Of a stretch of DNA of 64,000 bases, positions 17,619-26,438 are shown in pieces. The position numbers and the translations under genes were made by a program. This DNA comes from Sphingobacterium tabacisoli (GTDB lineage: Bacteria; Bacteroidota; Bacteroidia; Sphingobacteriales; Sphingobacteriaceae): contig NZ_JAEQMU010000001.1 of the NCBI RefSeq assembly GCF_017908035.1, forward strand, positions 682,001 through 746,000, read 5' to 3'. Under the pieces are notes generated by a model. It ran no database searches and was not told the origin of the DNA. It saw only the letters and a list, made by a program, of their open reading frames with translations. Every line of letters begins with the position of its first letter. The stretch's first letter is position 1.

Positions 17619-17677
17619 ATTTTATTATTTATTATCGAATATTTCAGTTTTACTCCGTTATTGTATAGTTTAAATAA

Positions 17678-19030
17678 TTACTCTCCGGAACTAGACATGC
17701 CTATCTTATTCGCGCTTCGGATTACCGCATAGATAACGATTCCAAAGATGACCCAATCAATGATCGCGCTTGCCAAATAGATGCTTCTGACGCCATAAAA
17801 TTGCGGAACGATGAGTAGCACGGGAATATAGAAGACCAATTGCCTCAGGATGCTGATGATAGTCGCCGGTTTGGCATCTTCGATAGAAGGAAACCAGACC
17901 ATAGCCATAAAAACAAAAGGCAACACGAGTAGGACACTCATGTATATTCTAAAGTCCATCAATTGTTCGGCGGTGAATAGGGTGCCCGGTATCATTAGCG
18001 ATAGAACGCCTTCAGGATTCAACATCACGAACAACCAGAAAGGTAATAGAATAAGTAGGCCAGTTATTGAAAACAAGCGATAAGACTGAATACTACGGCT
18101 GTACTGCCGGGCTCCATAATTCATCCCTGCTACGGGCTGTAAGGCTCGCATCAATCCCCAAAGAGGGGTATTCAATAGGATATAGAAGCGATTGACTGCC
18201 GTAAAAAAGGTGATATCTATCGTCGTACCGTATCGGGCAAGGGCATTGAACACAACAATGTTTTGGACAACGACCATCACCATCATGATGAAACCGGGCA
18301 TACCTAAAGAAATAGTTTCTTTCATAATTGCCTTGTCCAGTTTCAAAGACCAAAAATTAGTTTTAAAGGAGGATTTTCCAGTCGCATAATACCAAGCACC
18401 AAGGAGGGTATATATTATCATAGAGATATTGGTAGCCCATGCTGCTCCGGCTACGCCCCATCCCATAGTATCGATGAAAATAGGTTTTAAAGCCACGTCT
18501 ACAAGGAGACCTACGGCAATCATCCAGGCTGCAGTCTTCATTCGGCCTTCCGCGCGTATAATCATGTTCATCGCCAGGCCGTAAATCCAAAAGAAGCTTC
18601 CTAAAATGGTAGCCTGGAAATAACTGGTTCCTAGAGTCAATATTTCACCTCGTCCACCCATCATATACACCAGTTCCTCCGCAAAAAAATAGCAGGGGAT
18701 GGTGACGAGTATGGAGAATAGGATGGTGAGATAGTTTACCGTACCGAAGGAATTTCTCAGTTTGTCCTGATTGTCGGCTCCGATCCATATGCTAATCGCA
18801 GCTCCCATACCTGTACCAATCAGTGTGCCTAAGCCCTGGGCAAACTGCGCTAAGGGGTAGGCTACTCCTACAGCAGCCAGTGCGGTATTACTGATGAGAT
18901 GACCTACAAAAATGCCATCTAGAAAATTATTCAGGCCATACAGAACCATCGCTACGATAGCGGGCCAGGATAATTGCCACATGACTGTAGGCAAAGGTTT
19001 GTTGAGTATAATTGTTCGTTGTTGTTCCAT
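17678..19030 (-). CDS. MATE-family efflux transporter
   Basis: 450 residues, twelve membrane helices. MATE features include WQLSWPAIVAMVLYGLNNFLDGIFVGHL at the first helices (residues 18-45), the ALAAVGVAYPLAQFAQGLGT block and a second half repeating the pattern (GLMRALQPVAGMNYGARQYS). Cation-coupled export of drugs or metabolites across the inner membrane. Only 2 bp separate it from the VOC gene upstream, with a ferric-siderophore reductase before that. In this setting a role in siderophore or metallophore export is plausible but is inference. Confidence 0.95.
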   Translation of the reverse strand: MEQQRTIILNKPLPTVMWQLSWPAIVAMVLYGLNNFLDGIFVGHLISNTALAAVGVAYPLAQFAQGLGTLIGTGMGAAISIWIGADNQDKLRNSFGTVNYLTILFSILVTIPCYFFAEELVYMMGGRGEILTLGTSYFQATILGSFFWIYGLAMNMIIRAEGRMKTAAWMIAVGLLVDVALKPIFIDTMGWGVAGAAWATNISMIIYTLLGAWYYATGKSSFKTNFWSLKLDKAIMKETISLGMPGFIMMVMVVVQNIVVFNALARYGTTIDITFFTAVNRFYILLNTPLWGLMRALQPVAGMNYGARQYSRSIQSYRLFSITGLLILLPFWLFVMLNPEGVLSLMIPGTLFTAEQLMDFRIYMSVLLVLPFVFMAMVWFPSIEDAKPATIISILRQLVFYIPVLLIVPQFYGVRSIYLASAIIDWVIFGIVIYAVIRSANKIGMSSSGE

Positions 19031-19032
19031 CG

Positions 19033-19710
19033 TTATTTCCTGGGGTCGAGAATTTCTTCTATTGTAAGCACACTGTCTTTAAAGTGTACCTGTTGTAGTC
19101 CTTTTTTATCATCAACCAGCTCCAAATCCGTCGGGTGGTCGATCAGTAGTTTTAGAAAATCCGTGTCTAGATTTTGGTTGCCTACGGTCAGTTTTGCTAT
19201 CCCAGTAATACCATTAGGATGGTTTATCGCTGATGGTCTTGGGTTGGGCATATAGGGTGACATGAGGAATGGAAAATAGACTTCATGAGGAATCAAAAGA
19301 TGCCAGCGTAGCGTTCGTGCAATGACATCCTTTCGCTTCGCTTTATGCATCTTAAACGGTCTATTGAACTGACGGAATAGTGTCTTCTGTGTATCGATCC
19401 CCGCAGTAGTTGACTCTAAAGACCATTCACACCAGCCATACCCAGCCTGCATCCACAGTTGCATACGGTTCCATAGGACCTGATACCCCAGGGCTTTCAT
19501 CGTCCACCTAACCCAAAATGGTAAGGCAGAACTTTTAAAAATTTCGATAAAACACCCCTGTTCGAACCAGATTAGCGCATTGTAGGCTTTTTTAGGTGTT
19601 GTACCGTATTCCACTATAAATCCCGAATTCCTAAGTTTTTCTACGGCTTGATGAAGGTCCGGCACACGGTACAGCACATGACTGATTCTACAGTTGCTCT
19701 GTTTAGTCAT
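19033..19710 (-). CDS. glyoxalase-like (VOC superfamily) protein
   Basis: 225 residues, glyoxalase-like domain: RISHVLYRVPDLHQAVEKLR at the N-terminus and NALIWFEQGCFIEIF, the two halves of one VOC module, followed by a longer C-terminal part. The start is ATG 19710 within ATGACTAA, which overlaps the stop of the reductase gene by 8 nt, a sign of coupled translation. The open frame continues upstream, but an earlier start would overlap the reductase deeply. Substrate unknown. Middle gene of the reductase-VOC-MATE operon. Confidence 0.85.
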   Translation of the reverse strand: MTKQSNCRISHVLYRVPDLHQAVEKLRNSGFIVEYGTTPKKAYNALIWFEQGCFIEIFKSSALPFWVRWTMKALGYQVLWNRMQLWMQAGYGWCEWSLESTTAGIDTQKTLFRQFNRPFKMHKAKRKDVIARTLRWHLLIPHEVYFPFLMSPYMPNPRPSAINHPNGITGIAKLTVGNQNLDTDFLKLLIDHPTDLELVDDKKGLQQVHFKDSVLTIEEILDPRK

Positions 19711-20521
19711 TTTGCTTCTCCATTTGTCTGTCGTCTGTGGATTTGTCCTCGGCGACGCCAGATTTCCAATAGGAGTAGGCATAGAGTTCCTCGCGCTTCC
19801 ATTCTTTTTCTTTCCGCAGATATTGACGGACTTCTTTTACGGTAGCGAATTCTGCCGCTACATAGCCTGATCGCGATGTCGTAGGTAATGATTGTTGTTT
19901 TACCACGTTGGCCAGTGAACTGCCATGTTGTGGATGACTGTTGTGCAACCAAATAAATTCGATGTCAGCCTCTGTTTTTAAATGCTGCTCGTCTTCTGGC
20001 CCATGTACCTCAATAATACAAATCCCTCGCGCATCGGCAGACAAATCTTCCAATATAGCCGCGATAACGGGAATACCGGTAGAGTCGGCTACTAAGAGGT
20101 AATTATCAGCCTTCACGTAGAGGTCCGAGAAACCATCTTTCATTAATACACCCAGATTGTCGCCCTCTTTGGAGTTAATAGCCCAAGCTGAGGCTGGCCC
20201 TTCATCTCCATGCGCCACAAAATCAATCCAAATCTCATTGCGTTCCAAATCCACTCCGCGATGGGTGTACGTTCTTATGCTGGGACGTATATCTTCGGGT
20301 TGGGGCTTCCATTTCATCGCATCATAGTCAAACTCTGGAAAGTGTATCTCCGAAATTCCGTTGGGTGGAATCATTATTTTGTTGTTTACACCCACTGTGG
20401 TATTGACGAATAGTGGGATTTGATCACCCGTTAGGAAGATTCTGATGTAATGCGGTGTGATGTATTCCTTTCTAGTAACCTGCAAAACAGCTTGAATTGT
20501 TTTAAAGTTTGTCTTACTCAT
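19703..20521 (-). CDS. siderophore-interacting protein (FAD-dependent ferric-siderophore reductase)
   Basis: 272 residues of the SIP family, which uses FAD and NAD(P)H or ferredoxin to reduce ferric siderophores in the cytoplasm and release iron. Diagnostic blocks are the FAD motif RPSIRTYTHR (about 79-88), HGDEGPASAWA (104-114), and the nucleotide domain (YLLVADSTGIPVIAAILEDL). Start ATG 20521. First gene of a minus-strand operon with the VOC, MATE and membrane genes, divergent from an AraC regulator: this layout is common for iron uptake regulation. No siderophore synthesis gene or dedicated receptor is seen next to it. Confidence 0.93.
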   Translation of the reverse strand: MSKTNFKTIQAVLQVTRKEYITPHYIRIFLTGDQIPLFVNTTVGVNNKIMIPPNGISEIHFPEFDYDAMKWKPQPEDIRPSIRTYTHRGVDLERNEIWIDFVAHGDEGPASAWAINSKEGDNLGVLMKDGFSDLYVKADNYLLVADSTGIPVIAAILEDLSADARGICIIEVHGPEDEQHLKTEADIEFIWLHNSHPQHGSSLANVVKQQSLPTTSRSGYVAAEFATVKEVRQYLRKEKEWKREELYAYSYWKSGVAEDKSTDDRQMEKQND

Positions 20522-20539
20522 ACTTCTATTTAGTTATTA

Positions 20540-20570
20540 AGAACAGTTCTAAATAATATCGTTATATTTG
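20540..20570. promoter_or_regulatory. operator-like palindrome and -7 element between reductase and AraC genes
   Basis: AGAACAGTTCT (20540-20550) is a perfect palindrome 19 bp upstream of the reductase start. TATATTTG (20563-20570), a perfect -7 element on the plus strand, follows; used, it would give the AraC gene a leader of about 105 nt. No good -33 TTG is visible. Confidence 0.35.
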
Positions 20571-20682
20571 CGAAGGTATCAAATTGAAGTCTTCGTCTGC
20601 TAACGCAGGAGGGAGAAAAAAAGCCGTTAAAAGGAATGACTATTGGACTGATGTCGAATAAAGAAATAATAATACGAATGAG

Positions 20683-21669
20683 ATGGGATTAAATTTATAC
20701 GCTAGCGATATACCTGAGCTTACTTTGTCGAGAGAATATCCTCCTGAACAAATGGGTAGTGAGGAAGAGTACTATGAGCATCTTATTGTATTGGACAATC
20801 CTATGGCACGCGGATTCTATAGAGAGATTCACACGAGGGACATGCGCATCAGTTATGGCGATGTCGCTTTGGCACAACGGACCAATATTTTATTTGACAG
20901 CGACTATGAGAGTATTGAGATGCATTTTGCGTTGAATGGTGACACGCTGGCTTCGTCGCATAATTTCAAGAAATATGTCAACTTCAAACCCAATCAGCAT
21001 AATATAATCTACGCCAATAGTTTCAGGGGAAAGATGGAGTGGCAGGGAGACGATTTCCGTATCTTTGAAGTCAACATGGCGCCCTCATTTTTCGAACGCT
21101 TCCTACCACAAGATAGCTGTAGTCTTTTTGATGAATTCCGTAAGCAGATACAGAATGGGACTTCTTCGCTTATGGCTGACCATAATCAGCTGATTAACCT
21201 CCAGATGTTCGAGATTATAAGTGCTATTGTGGGGTGCCAACGTAAGGGATTATTTAAAAAGATATTCTTGGAAACAAAAGTGATAGAATTACTTCTGTTA
21301 CAGTTGGAGCAGTTGCATGAACAGCAATATGCGCATAGCTCCATTAGAAAAAGCGATATCGAGAAGATGTATGCCGTTCGGGACTTTATGCTGAATAATC
21401 TAAATGCATCACACTCGCTAACGGATTTAGCCCGTCACGTGGGTACAAATGAGTTTACTCTAAAGAAGGGCTTTAAAGAGCTATTCGGGGCGACAGTATT
21501 CGGTTATTGGAGTGATGTAAAGATGGAAGAAGCACTTAAAATGCTTCGTAGGAATGAACTGAGCGTAGCCGAAATTTCGAATGCTATAGGATATAAAAAT
21601 CCGCAACATTTTACCGCTGCATTCAAGCGGAAATACGATGTGCTGCCAAGTCAGTTTAAAAGGGGTTGA
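20683..21669 (+). CDS. AraC-family transcriptional regulator (PchR-like)
   Basis: 328 residues. The C-terminal third (about 230-328) is an AraC-type double helix-turn-helix: SLTDLARHVGTNEFTLKKGF and SVAEISNAIGYKNPQHFTAAF. The N-terminal two thirds (EYYEHLIVLDNPMARGFYRE, DFRIFEVNMAPSFFERFLP) match the sensor part of PchR-like regulators, which bind ferric siderophores. Divergent from the siderophore reductase operon, with 161 bp between starts, so it is the likely regulator of that operon. Start ATG 20683. Confidence 0.9.
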   Translation: MGLNLYASDIPELTLSREYPPEQMGSEEEYYEHLIVLDNPMARGFYREIHTRDMRISYGDVALAQRTNILFDSDYESIEMHFALNGDTLASSHNFKKYVNFKPNQHNIIYANSFRGKMEWQGDDFRIFEVNMAPSFFERFLPQDSCSLFDEFRKQIQNGTSSLMADHNQLINLQMFEIISAIVGCQRKGLFKKIFLETKVIELLLLQLEQLHEQQYAHSSIRKSDIEKMYAVRDFMLNNLNASHSLTDLARHVGTNEFTLKKGFKELFGATVFGYWSDVKMEEALKMLRRNELSVAEISNAIGYKNPQHFTAAFKRKYDVLPSQFKRG

Positions 21670-21752
21670 GTACCCTTTCTTTGACAAAGCAGGAGGACCT
21701 CTTTCCTCTTTATCTCACTTTTCAATCTGATGACACCACTTGAATTTGTATC

Positions 21753-22490
21753 TTAATGCACGTCTATTCCATCAAAATAGATTTCGGTTATCGCGGTATC
21801 ATTGTATTTGTCTCCTTTGTAGACTTCCAGTATCTCAAATTTCAAAATCAAGTCGGACCCGTCACTATTGTGTCCAAAGGTGCCTACCTCAAACGCTTGG
21901 TCTGTACGACTATCCTCCAGATTTAAGATACCGATTGTTTTTCCGTTGGCGTACAGTTTTAACTTCTTCACGCGATTATTGTTTTTCCAAGCAGCTTCAG
22001 ACTTCATATAGCCGTTCGAAATAATGATTGTTGTAATTCTTGGACTTCGGTTTTTAAAATAATATTCTAAATACTCTCCAATTCCTGCATCGGCTTTTCC
22101 TTCTACCCATGCCGTTTTATAGCTTAGGTCATTAGCACTTTGTGCTTGATAGGAGATGCCATTGTCAGAATGTAGTGATGAAGATGCTTTTACGAGATAG
22201 TTTCCACCCCCACAGTACCAACTGCATCCACCATCTATCACGTCCCATACACTTTCTACGACCTCCCCGTATTTGTCCAATAGGATATCTAGCTCAGCCT
22301 GTTCCTTGGGAGTCAGATTGCTTTTGAGTAAAAGCTCATTCTGCCGTTCGATTTCTTGCTCTGTTTTGGCGCTCAGATCTATCTTTCTAACCTCCTTAGG
22401 AAAATAATTCTTGACGACGCTCTGTCCATGTGCAAAGTGTTGGATAAATAAGCTGATAAGAATAAGGATTGACCTTGTGATGTGCTGCAT
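21753..22490 (-). CDS. exported protein with NADase-type glycan-binding domain
   Basis: 245 residues. Signal peptide SILILISLFIQHFAHGQ, a helical N-terminal region (TEQEIERQNELLLKSNLTPK), a Cys-containing loop (GGCSWYCGGG), then a discoidin-like module with the blocks GIGEYLEYYFKN, IIISNGYMKSEAAWKNNNRV, LKLYANGKTIGILNLEDS and EVYKGDKYNDTAITEIYFDG. This is the pattern of the NADase-type glycan-binding domain, thought to bind carbohydrates at the surface. No catalytic domain accompanies it. Start ATG 22490. Confidence 0.8.
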   Translation of the reverse strand: MQHITRSILILISLFIQHFAHGQSVVKNYFPKEVRKIDLSAKTEQEIERQNELLLKSNLTPKEQAELDILLDKYGEVVESVWDVIDGGCSWYCGGGNYLVKASSSLHSDNGISYQAQSANDLSYKTAWVEGKADAGIGEYLEYYFKNRSPRITTIIISNGYMKSEAAWKNNNRVKKLKLYANGKTIGILNLEDSRTDQAFEVGTFGHNSDGSDLILKFEILEVYKGDKYNDTAITEIYFDGIDVH

Positions 22491-22853
22491 AATTTTTCTT
22501 TTAACTTAATCGGGCTGTCTTTAATCTGATTTCTGTTCCAAAGATTTACCTTTACTCTTAAATTATGCAAATAAAATGCCATGATTCGCCGTTTCTGCTT
22601 GTTTTTAAGACAAATAATAAAAGAGAATACTTGGAAAATACGAGGAAGTATCAATGGGAGCTATAATCAGGCTTGAGCTACAGCACAGACGTCGGCAATT
22701 GATAATGGAAGACAATTTTCAGAATAGAGGGATTAATTTAAAGATAGGTAGCTCAGGACTATATTTTGAGGGTTCATCCAGCTGTTCCTAAACTCCGTCA
22801 GGAAGTAATTATATTTTGGTTGATTATCCGTATTTTGTATAAAAGATTTAAAG
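22491..22853. other. 363-bp intergenic region
   Basis: Divergent spacer between the glycan-binding gene and the LytTR/LytS operon. AT-rich, with TATTTTG and TATATTTTGG stretches near 22813-22843 that approach but do not match the promoter consensus. No ORF, hairpin or repeat that I can support. Confidence 0.5.
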
Positions 22854-23615
22854 ATGCCCACAGAATATATCATCGTAGAGGATGAACAGTTTGCTTATAA
22901 AGAGATGAAACGGATGATGGCCCGCTTACGTCCGGAATTTGAAATGGTAGCACATACCGAATCCGTTATCGATACGGTCGCTTTTCTCAGACGAGGTACC
23001 GTTGATTTAATACTATTGGATATCCGGCTCGCGGATGGAATGTGTTTTGAAATATTCGAACAGTTAAAGATTTCAACACCTGTTATCTTTACTACGGCCT
23101 ATGACGAGCATGCTATCAAGGCTTTTAAAGTTAACAGTATTGATTATCTATTGAAGCCGATTGAGGAAGACGACCTATTAGTGGCATTGAAGAAATTTGA
23201 ATCGCTACATCAAGAGAATTATAAACCTGTCGACTATCAGCAATTGGAAAAGATGTTGATGGGACATCAGAAGAAGAACCGTTTTCTGGTTCAGATTGGT
23301 GATAATTACCAGCATATCGCTGTCGATGATATCGCTTATTTCTACAGCGAAGATAAAGTCGTATATCTGCAGACTTTCCAAGCGAATAAATATATAATAG
23401 ATTATAGCCTGACTGAATTGGAATCGAAGATGGATGAACGTCTGTTTTTTCGTGTCTCACGAAATTGCATAGCAAATATCAATGCAATCAAGAAGATTGC
23501 TAAATATTTCAATAGCCGCATGAAACTGACACTTGAGCCACCGTGTCCCCAAGAGATTTTGGTGAGCCGTGAACGGGTTCGGGATTTCTTGAATTGGGTT
23601 GATGGGATAAATTAA
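22854..23615 (+). CDS. LytTR-family response regulator
   Basis: 253 residues. Receiver domain about 1-120 with acidic pocket (IVEDE), phosphoacceptor Asp56 (DLILLDIRL), Thr (VIFTTAYDEHA) and Lys (DYLLKPIEED). LytTR DNA-binding domain about 145-250 (DDIAYFYSEDKVVYLQTF, FFRVSRNCIANINAIKKI). Five bp separate its stop from the LytS-type kinase gene, the usual regulator-first order in Bacteroidota. Targets unknown; the outer membrane gene at 24736 is downstream and a possible one. Confidence 0.94.
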   Translation: MPTEYIIVEDEQFAYKEMKRMMARLRPEFEMVAHTESVIDTVAFLRRGTVDLILLDIRLADGMCFEIFEQLKISTPVIFTTAYDEHAIKAFKVNSIDYLLKPIEEDDLLVALKKFESLHQENYKPVDYQQLEKMLMGHQKKNRFLVQIGDNYQHIAVDDIAYFYSEDKVVYLQTFQANKYIIDYSLTELESKMDERLFFRVSRNCIANINAIKKIAKYFNSRMKLTLEPPCPQEILVSRERVRDFLNWVDGIN

Positions 23616-23620
23616 ACCTT

Positions 23621-24616
23621 ATGAAGCAGATTGATAGGAAACAAGCCATTGCATTTATTTTCGTCGTATCGACACTGTTGATTTTCTTTTATTATGTCTT
23701 CCAGACATTGACCGGCGAAGAGCGTGATTTCCTTCCGTTCTTTTTTATCAATATAATTCCCTGTACACTCATTGCATCTATAGATTTCCTCATTGTCGAT
23801 GCTATCTATACCTATTTAAAGATACGGAACATCTATCTGCGGGTTACGGTGGATTTACTGGTGGCCTCGCTTTGTTCGGTTGGCGTATTGCTGCTTGGGA
23901 ATTTTATTCTTCAACTTTTTGCTACTGTTGAGGGGGATGCAGAAGCCCTAAAATCGGCCATATTTATTGTTTTATGGAATAGCATCGTCGTTCTATTGAT
24001 TGAAATATTGTTTTACAACCGCAGGCAGCTGGAAGCGGAAAGACAGATGGCGGCGATGGAAAGAGAAAAAATCCAATACCATTATGAAGCATTGAAAGCA
24101 CAGATCAACCCACACTTTCTGTTCAATAGCCTCAATGTGCTGGCCTCACTGGCTTATGAGGACGCTGAAAAAGCGAATATCTTTGCCAAGAAAATGTCCG
24201 GTATCTATCGGTACCTGCTTTTGACCAACGAGCGGACAACGGTGACACTAAAGGAAGAATTGGCTTTTCTGGAGTCTTATTTATTTCTGGAACAGGTTCG
24301 GTTTGAGAATGCGCTCTTTGTTACTATCCATAACCCTATGGATATCAATAAAAGTTTGATTCCCGTCAGCTTACAGCTACTTGTAGAGAATGCCATAAAA
24401 CATAACATCACGAGTAGTGGCCAACCGCTCCATATTCAGATTGAGATAAGCGCTAGCGATGTCACTGTGTCAAACAATCTACAGTTGCGGAGTACCGCGG
24501 ATAGCGGTGGTGTAGGGTTGAAAAACCTACAAAAGCAATACGCGCTACAGGGTAGAGCTATAGAGATTATTCCAACAAGAACACATTTTGCGGTAATAAT
24601 TCCTTTTATCGAATAA
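23621..24616 (+). CDS. LytS/YehU-type sensor histidine kinase
   Basis: 331 residues. Four membrane helices in about residues 10-130 with no periplasmic sensor domain of note, then the His_kinase module QINPHFLFNSLNVLASLAYE (His165) and a HATPase domain (LLVENAIKHNITSSGQPL, GGVGLKNLQKQYAL). It phosphorylates the LytTR regulator encoded just upstream. Signal unknown, probably sensed in or at the membrane. Confidence 0.93.
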   Translation: MKQIDRKQAIAFIFVVSTLLIFFYYVFQTLTGEERDFLPFFFINIIPCTLIASIDFLIVDAIYTYLKIRNIYLRVTVDLLVASLCSVGVLLLGNFILQLFATVEGDAEALKSAIFIVLWNSIVVLLIEILFYNRRQLEAERQMAAMEREKIQYHYEALKAQINPHFLFNSLNVLASLAYEDAEKANIFAKKMSGIYRYLLLTNERTTVTLKEELAFLESYLFLEQVRFENALFVTIHNPMDINKSLIPVSLQLLVENAIKHNITSSGQPLHIQIEISASDVTVSNNLQLRSTADSGGVGLKNLQKQYALQGRAIEIIPTRTHFAVIIPFIE

Positions 24617-24735
24617 ATTTAAGTGCCATCAAAATGAGCTTCGTCCACTACATTCTGAAGTTCGTCCGAAATGCCTTTGCCACAAGGGCTTTGCACTGCA
24701 CCTTTGCTTAAAAATATATTCATCTAAAATTTATT

Positions 24736-25359
24736 ATGACAATGAAAAATCAAGTTTTTTTCGCAACAGTAGTGTTCATCGGCTTACTAGGAGGTTCTAT
24801 CGCAACAATGGCCCAAGAGACAGGACTTTCGGGAGGAATCAAAGCGGGACCTAATGCAACATTCTTTATGTTGGGGACAGACAGCCCGTATACCAAAGGT
24901 GTATCAAAGATAGGGTTCTCAGCAGGTGCATTCCTAAAGTATGATTTCGTAAGCTGGTTTGCTGTTCAAGGAGACTTTATCCTACAAAGTAGAAATGCTG
25001 AACTCCAAAAAGGTAATAGCGGGGAGGAATTGAAATACAAATCCTACACAGCAGAATTGCCCCTATATGGTGTCTTTCAGACTCAGGTGGGAACTGGTAA
25101 GATGTTTGTCGGTATTGGCCCTTACATCGGCTATGGTATCAGTTCGAAAATAGGAGGTAGCGATATGTATAAAAAAGATGGAGTAGACGGATTAGAAACC
25201 ACACGCCTGAATTATGGTGCTGCGGCGACGTTGGGTTATGATTTGGGAGGATTCCAAATCAATGCTTCCTACACCTCTCAGTACGGTATTGGTGTGATCA
25301 GTAATCGTTCGACGATGCGTCATCAAACTGTCGGTGTAGGGGTGGGGTATTCTTTCTAA
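24736..25359 (+). CDS. PorT-like outer membrane beta-barrel protein
   Basis: 207 residues. Signal peptide up to TMAQE, then a small barrel (LSGGIKAGPNATFFML, FSAGAFLKYDFVSWFAVQGDF, VGIGPYIGYGISSK) ending in Phe (VGVGVGYSF), the outer membrane C-terminal signature. Fits the porin/PorT-like outer membrane protein families of Bacteroidota. ATG 24736 or 24742. It lies 119 bp after the LytS gene and is closed by a terminator at 25405. Function unknown. Confidence 0.88.
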   Translation: MTMKNQVFFATVVFIGLLGGSIATMAQETGLSGGIKAGPNATFFMLGTDSPYTKGVSKIGFSAGAFLKYDFVSWFAVQGDFILQSRNAELQKGNSGEELKYKSYTAELPLYGVFQTQVGTGKMFVGIGPYIGYGISSKIGGSDMYKKDGVDGLETTRLNYGAAATLGYDLGGFQINASYTSQYGIGVISNRSTMRHQTVGVGVGYSF

Positions 25360-25404
25360 GAGGAAACTTTCCGATTTCCTCTTTGCAGGGACTTTTTATA
25401 ACAT

Positions 25405-25444
25405 AAGAGAGTCGACCCGATTATAGAAGTCGACTCTCTTTTTT
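25405..25444. terminator. 12-bp hairpin terminator between convergent genes
   Basis: Perfect arms AAGAGAGTCGAC (25405-25416) and its complement (25429-25440), loop of 12 nt, followed by TTTT. Serves the barrel gene on plus and, by symmetry, the OsmC gene on minus. A weaker 8-bp hairpin (AGAGGAAA) lies earlier, at about 25360-25383. Confidence 0.85.
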
Positions 25445-25452
25445 GAAAGGAA

Positions 25453-25977
25453 TTATCCGACTAATTCTGGCGTTCGTTGGATAGTCAACGTACCTTCCAC
25501 TGGTATAGGTTTAGACACAATATCAAGGACAGGACATATTGCATCAACTTGTTGGGCCAGTCGTTCCAACTTTTCTGCGGATTCATTCGATGTAACGATG
25601 GTCTCGAAGACTATCTTTTGAAAACCGGGCCGGATGTTGCTGTCTAAACCCAGGAACCCCCGTAAATCTAGGTCTCCTTTTGTTTTAACAGTGACACTGT
25701 CCAGTTGTATTCCTTTTAGAGAAGCCAGGGCTCTGTACACGATAGCCTGACAGGCTCCTAAAGAGGCTAGTACATATTCTACCGGATTAGGCGCATCGTC
25801 CTTACCACCCAATAGTTCAGGTTCATCGAACTTAAATTCAAATTGTCTTACAGTACTGTTTACCTGCACGCCTTCCTGTAGTACAGAAGTTGCTTCAAAG
25901 CTTACCTGAGCTTTAGTTGGCTCATTCTTTAATTCCTGAATAAGGTTTCCTAATGATTGTTTAACGAATTCTGACAT
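25453..25977 (-). CDS. OsmC/Ohr-family protein (thiol peroxidase fold)
   Basis: 174 residues. Peroxiredoxin-like family detoxifying organic hydroperoxides; the two catalytic Cys are visible at 76 (LASLGACQAIVYRAL) and 148 (QVDAICPVLD). The GGKDDAPNPVEYVLASLGAC block is characteristic. Cytosolic. Start ATG 25977. Length is normal for the OsmC branch with an N-terminal extension. Monocistronic. Confidence 0.93.
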   Translation of the reverse strand: MSEFVKQSLGNLIQELKNEPTKAQVSFEATSVLQEGVQVNSTVRQFEFKFDEPELLGGKDDAPNPVEYVLASLGACQAIVYRALASLKGIQLDSVTVKTKGDLDLRGFLGLDSNIRPGFQKIVFETIVTSNESAEKLERLAQQVDAICPVLDIVSKPIPVEGTLTIQRTPELVG

Positions 25978-26438
25978 AAAAATAAAATATAATTAAAATG
26001 GAAAAATGTTTCAAATACGGATTCATCTTGTGCATAGACAAGAACCCCTCTATCGCTCGTAGAGGGAGTAATTTTGTGAAAATGAAATGCTAATAGGTCT
26101 GCATACAGGTACTCCAACGATAGGATATACCGTTAGGACTTGCTATGCAATCTACTATTTCGTAGAATGGAATGAGTGTGATTTTCATGCTGTCTTTTAT
26201 TTATATTTTCCCCTTCATTGGGGACAGGAATTAGCACCGTTCAATCTCTTGATGGTTGCCAGCGGGTCATAGAGCCTGTCTCTCGCCACTTCTTTATAAA
26301 TCAAGACTCTTTTTAGGGAGGTCTTTGTATTATTAGAATACAAGTATAATCATTTTTTTTATAAATGTATGGGGCTTGGTGCCATACGCAGGAAAAAGTT
26401 ATACGATTTTAGCTTGTTTTTTTATGATATTCTTTTTT
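25978..26438. other. 461-bp intergenic region
   Basis: Between the OsmC gene start and the DUF4272 gene stop. Contains a 7-bp hairpin (CCCTCTA / TAGAGGG, 26046-26066) and, on the plus strand, TAATTTTG at 26069-26076 without a matching -33. A 61-codon frame at 26087-26272 follows but its product looks random. Nothing else supportable. Confidence 0.5.

Noticed and set aside
26087..26272. 61-codon plus-strand frame in the OsmC/DUF4272 gap
   Set aside because: Product has random-looking composition, with no ribosome binding site or promoter, and no conserved pattern.
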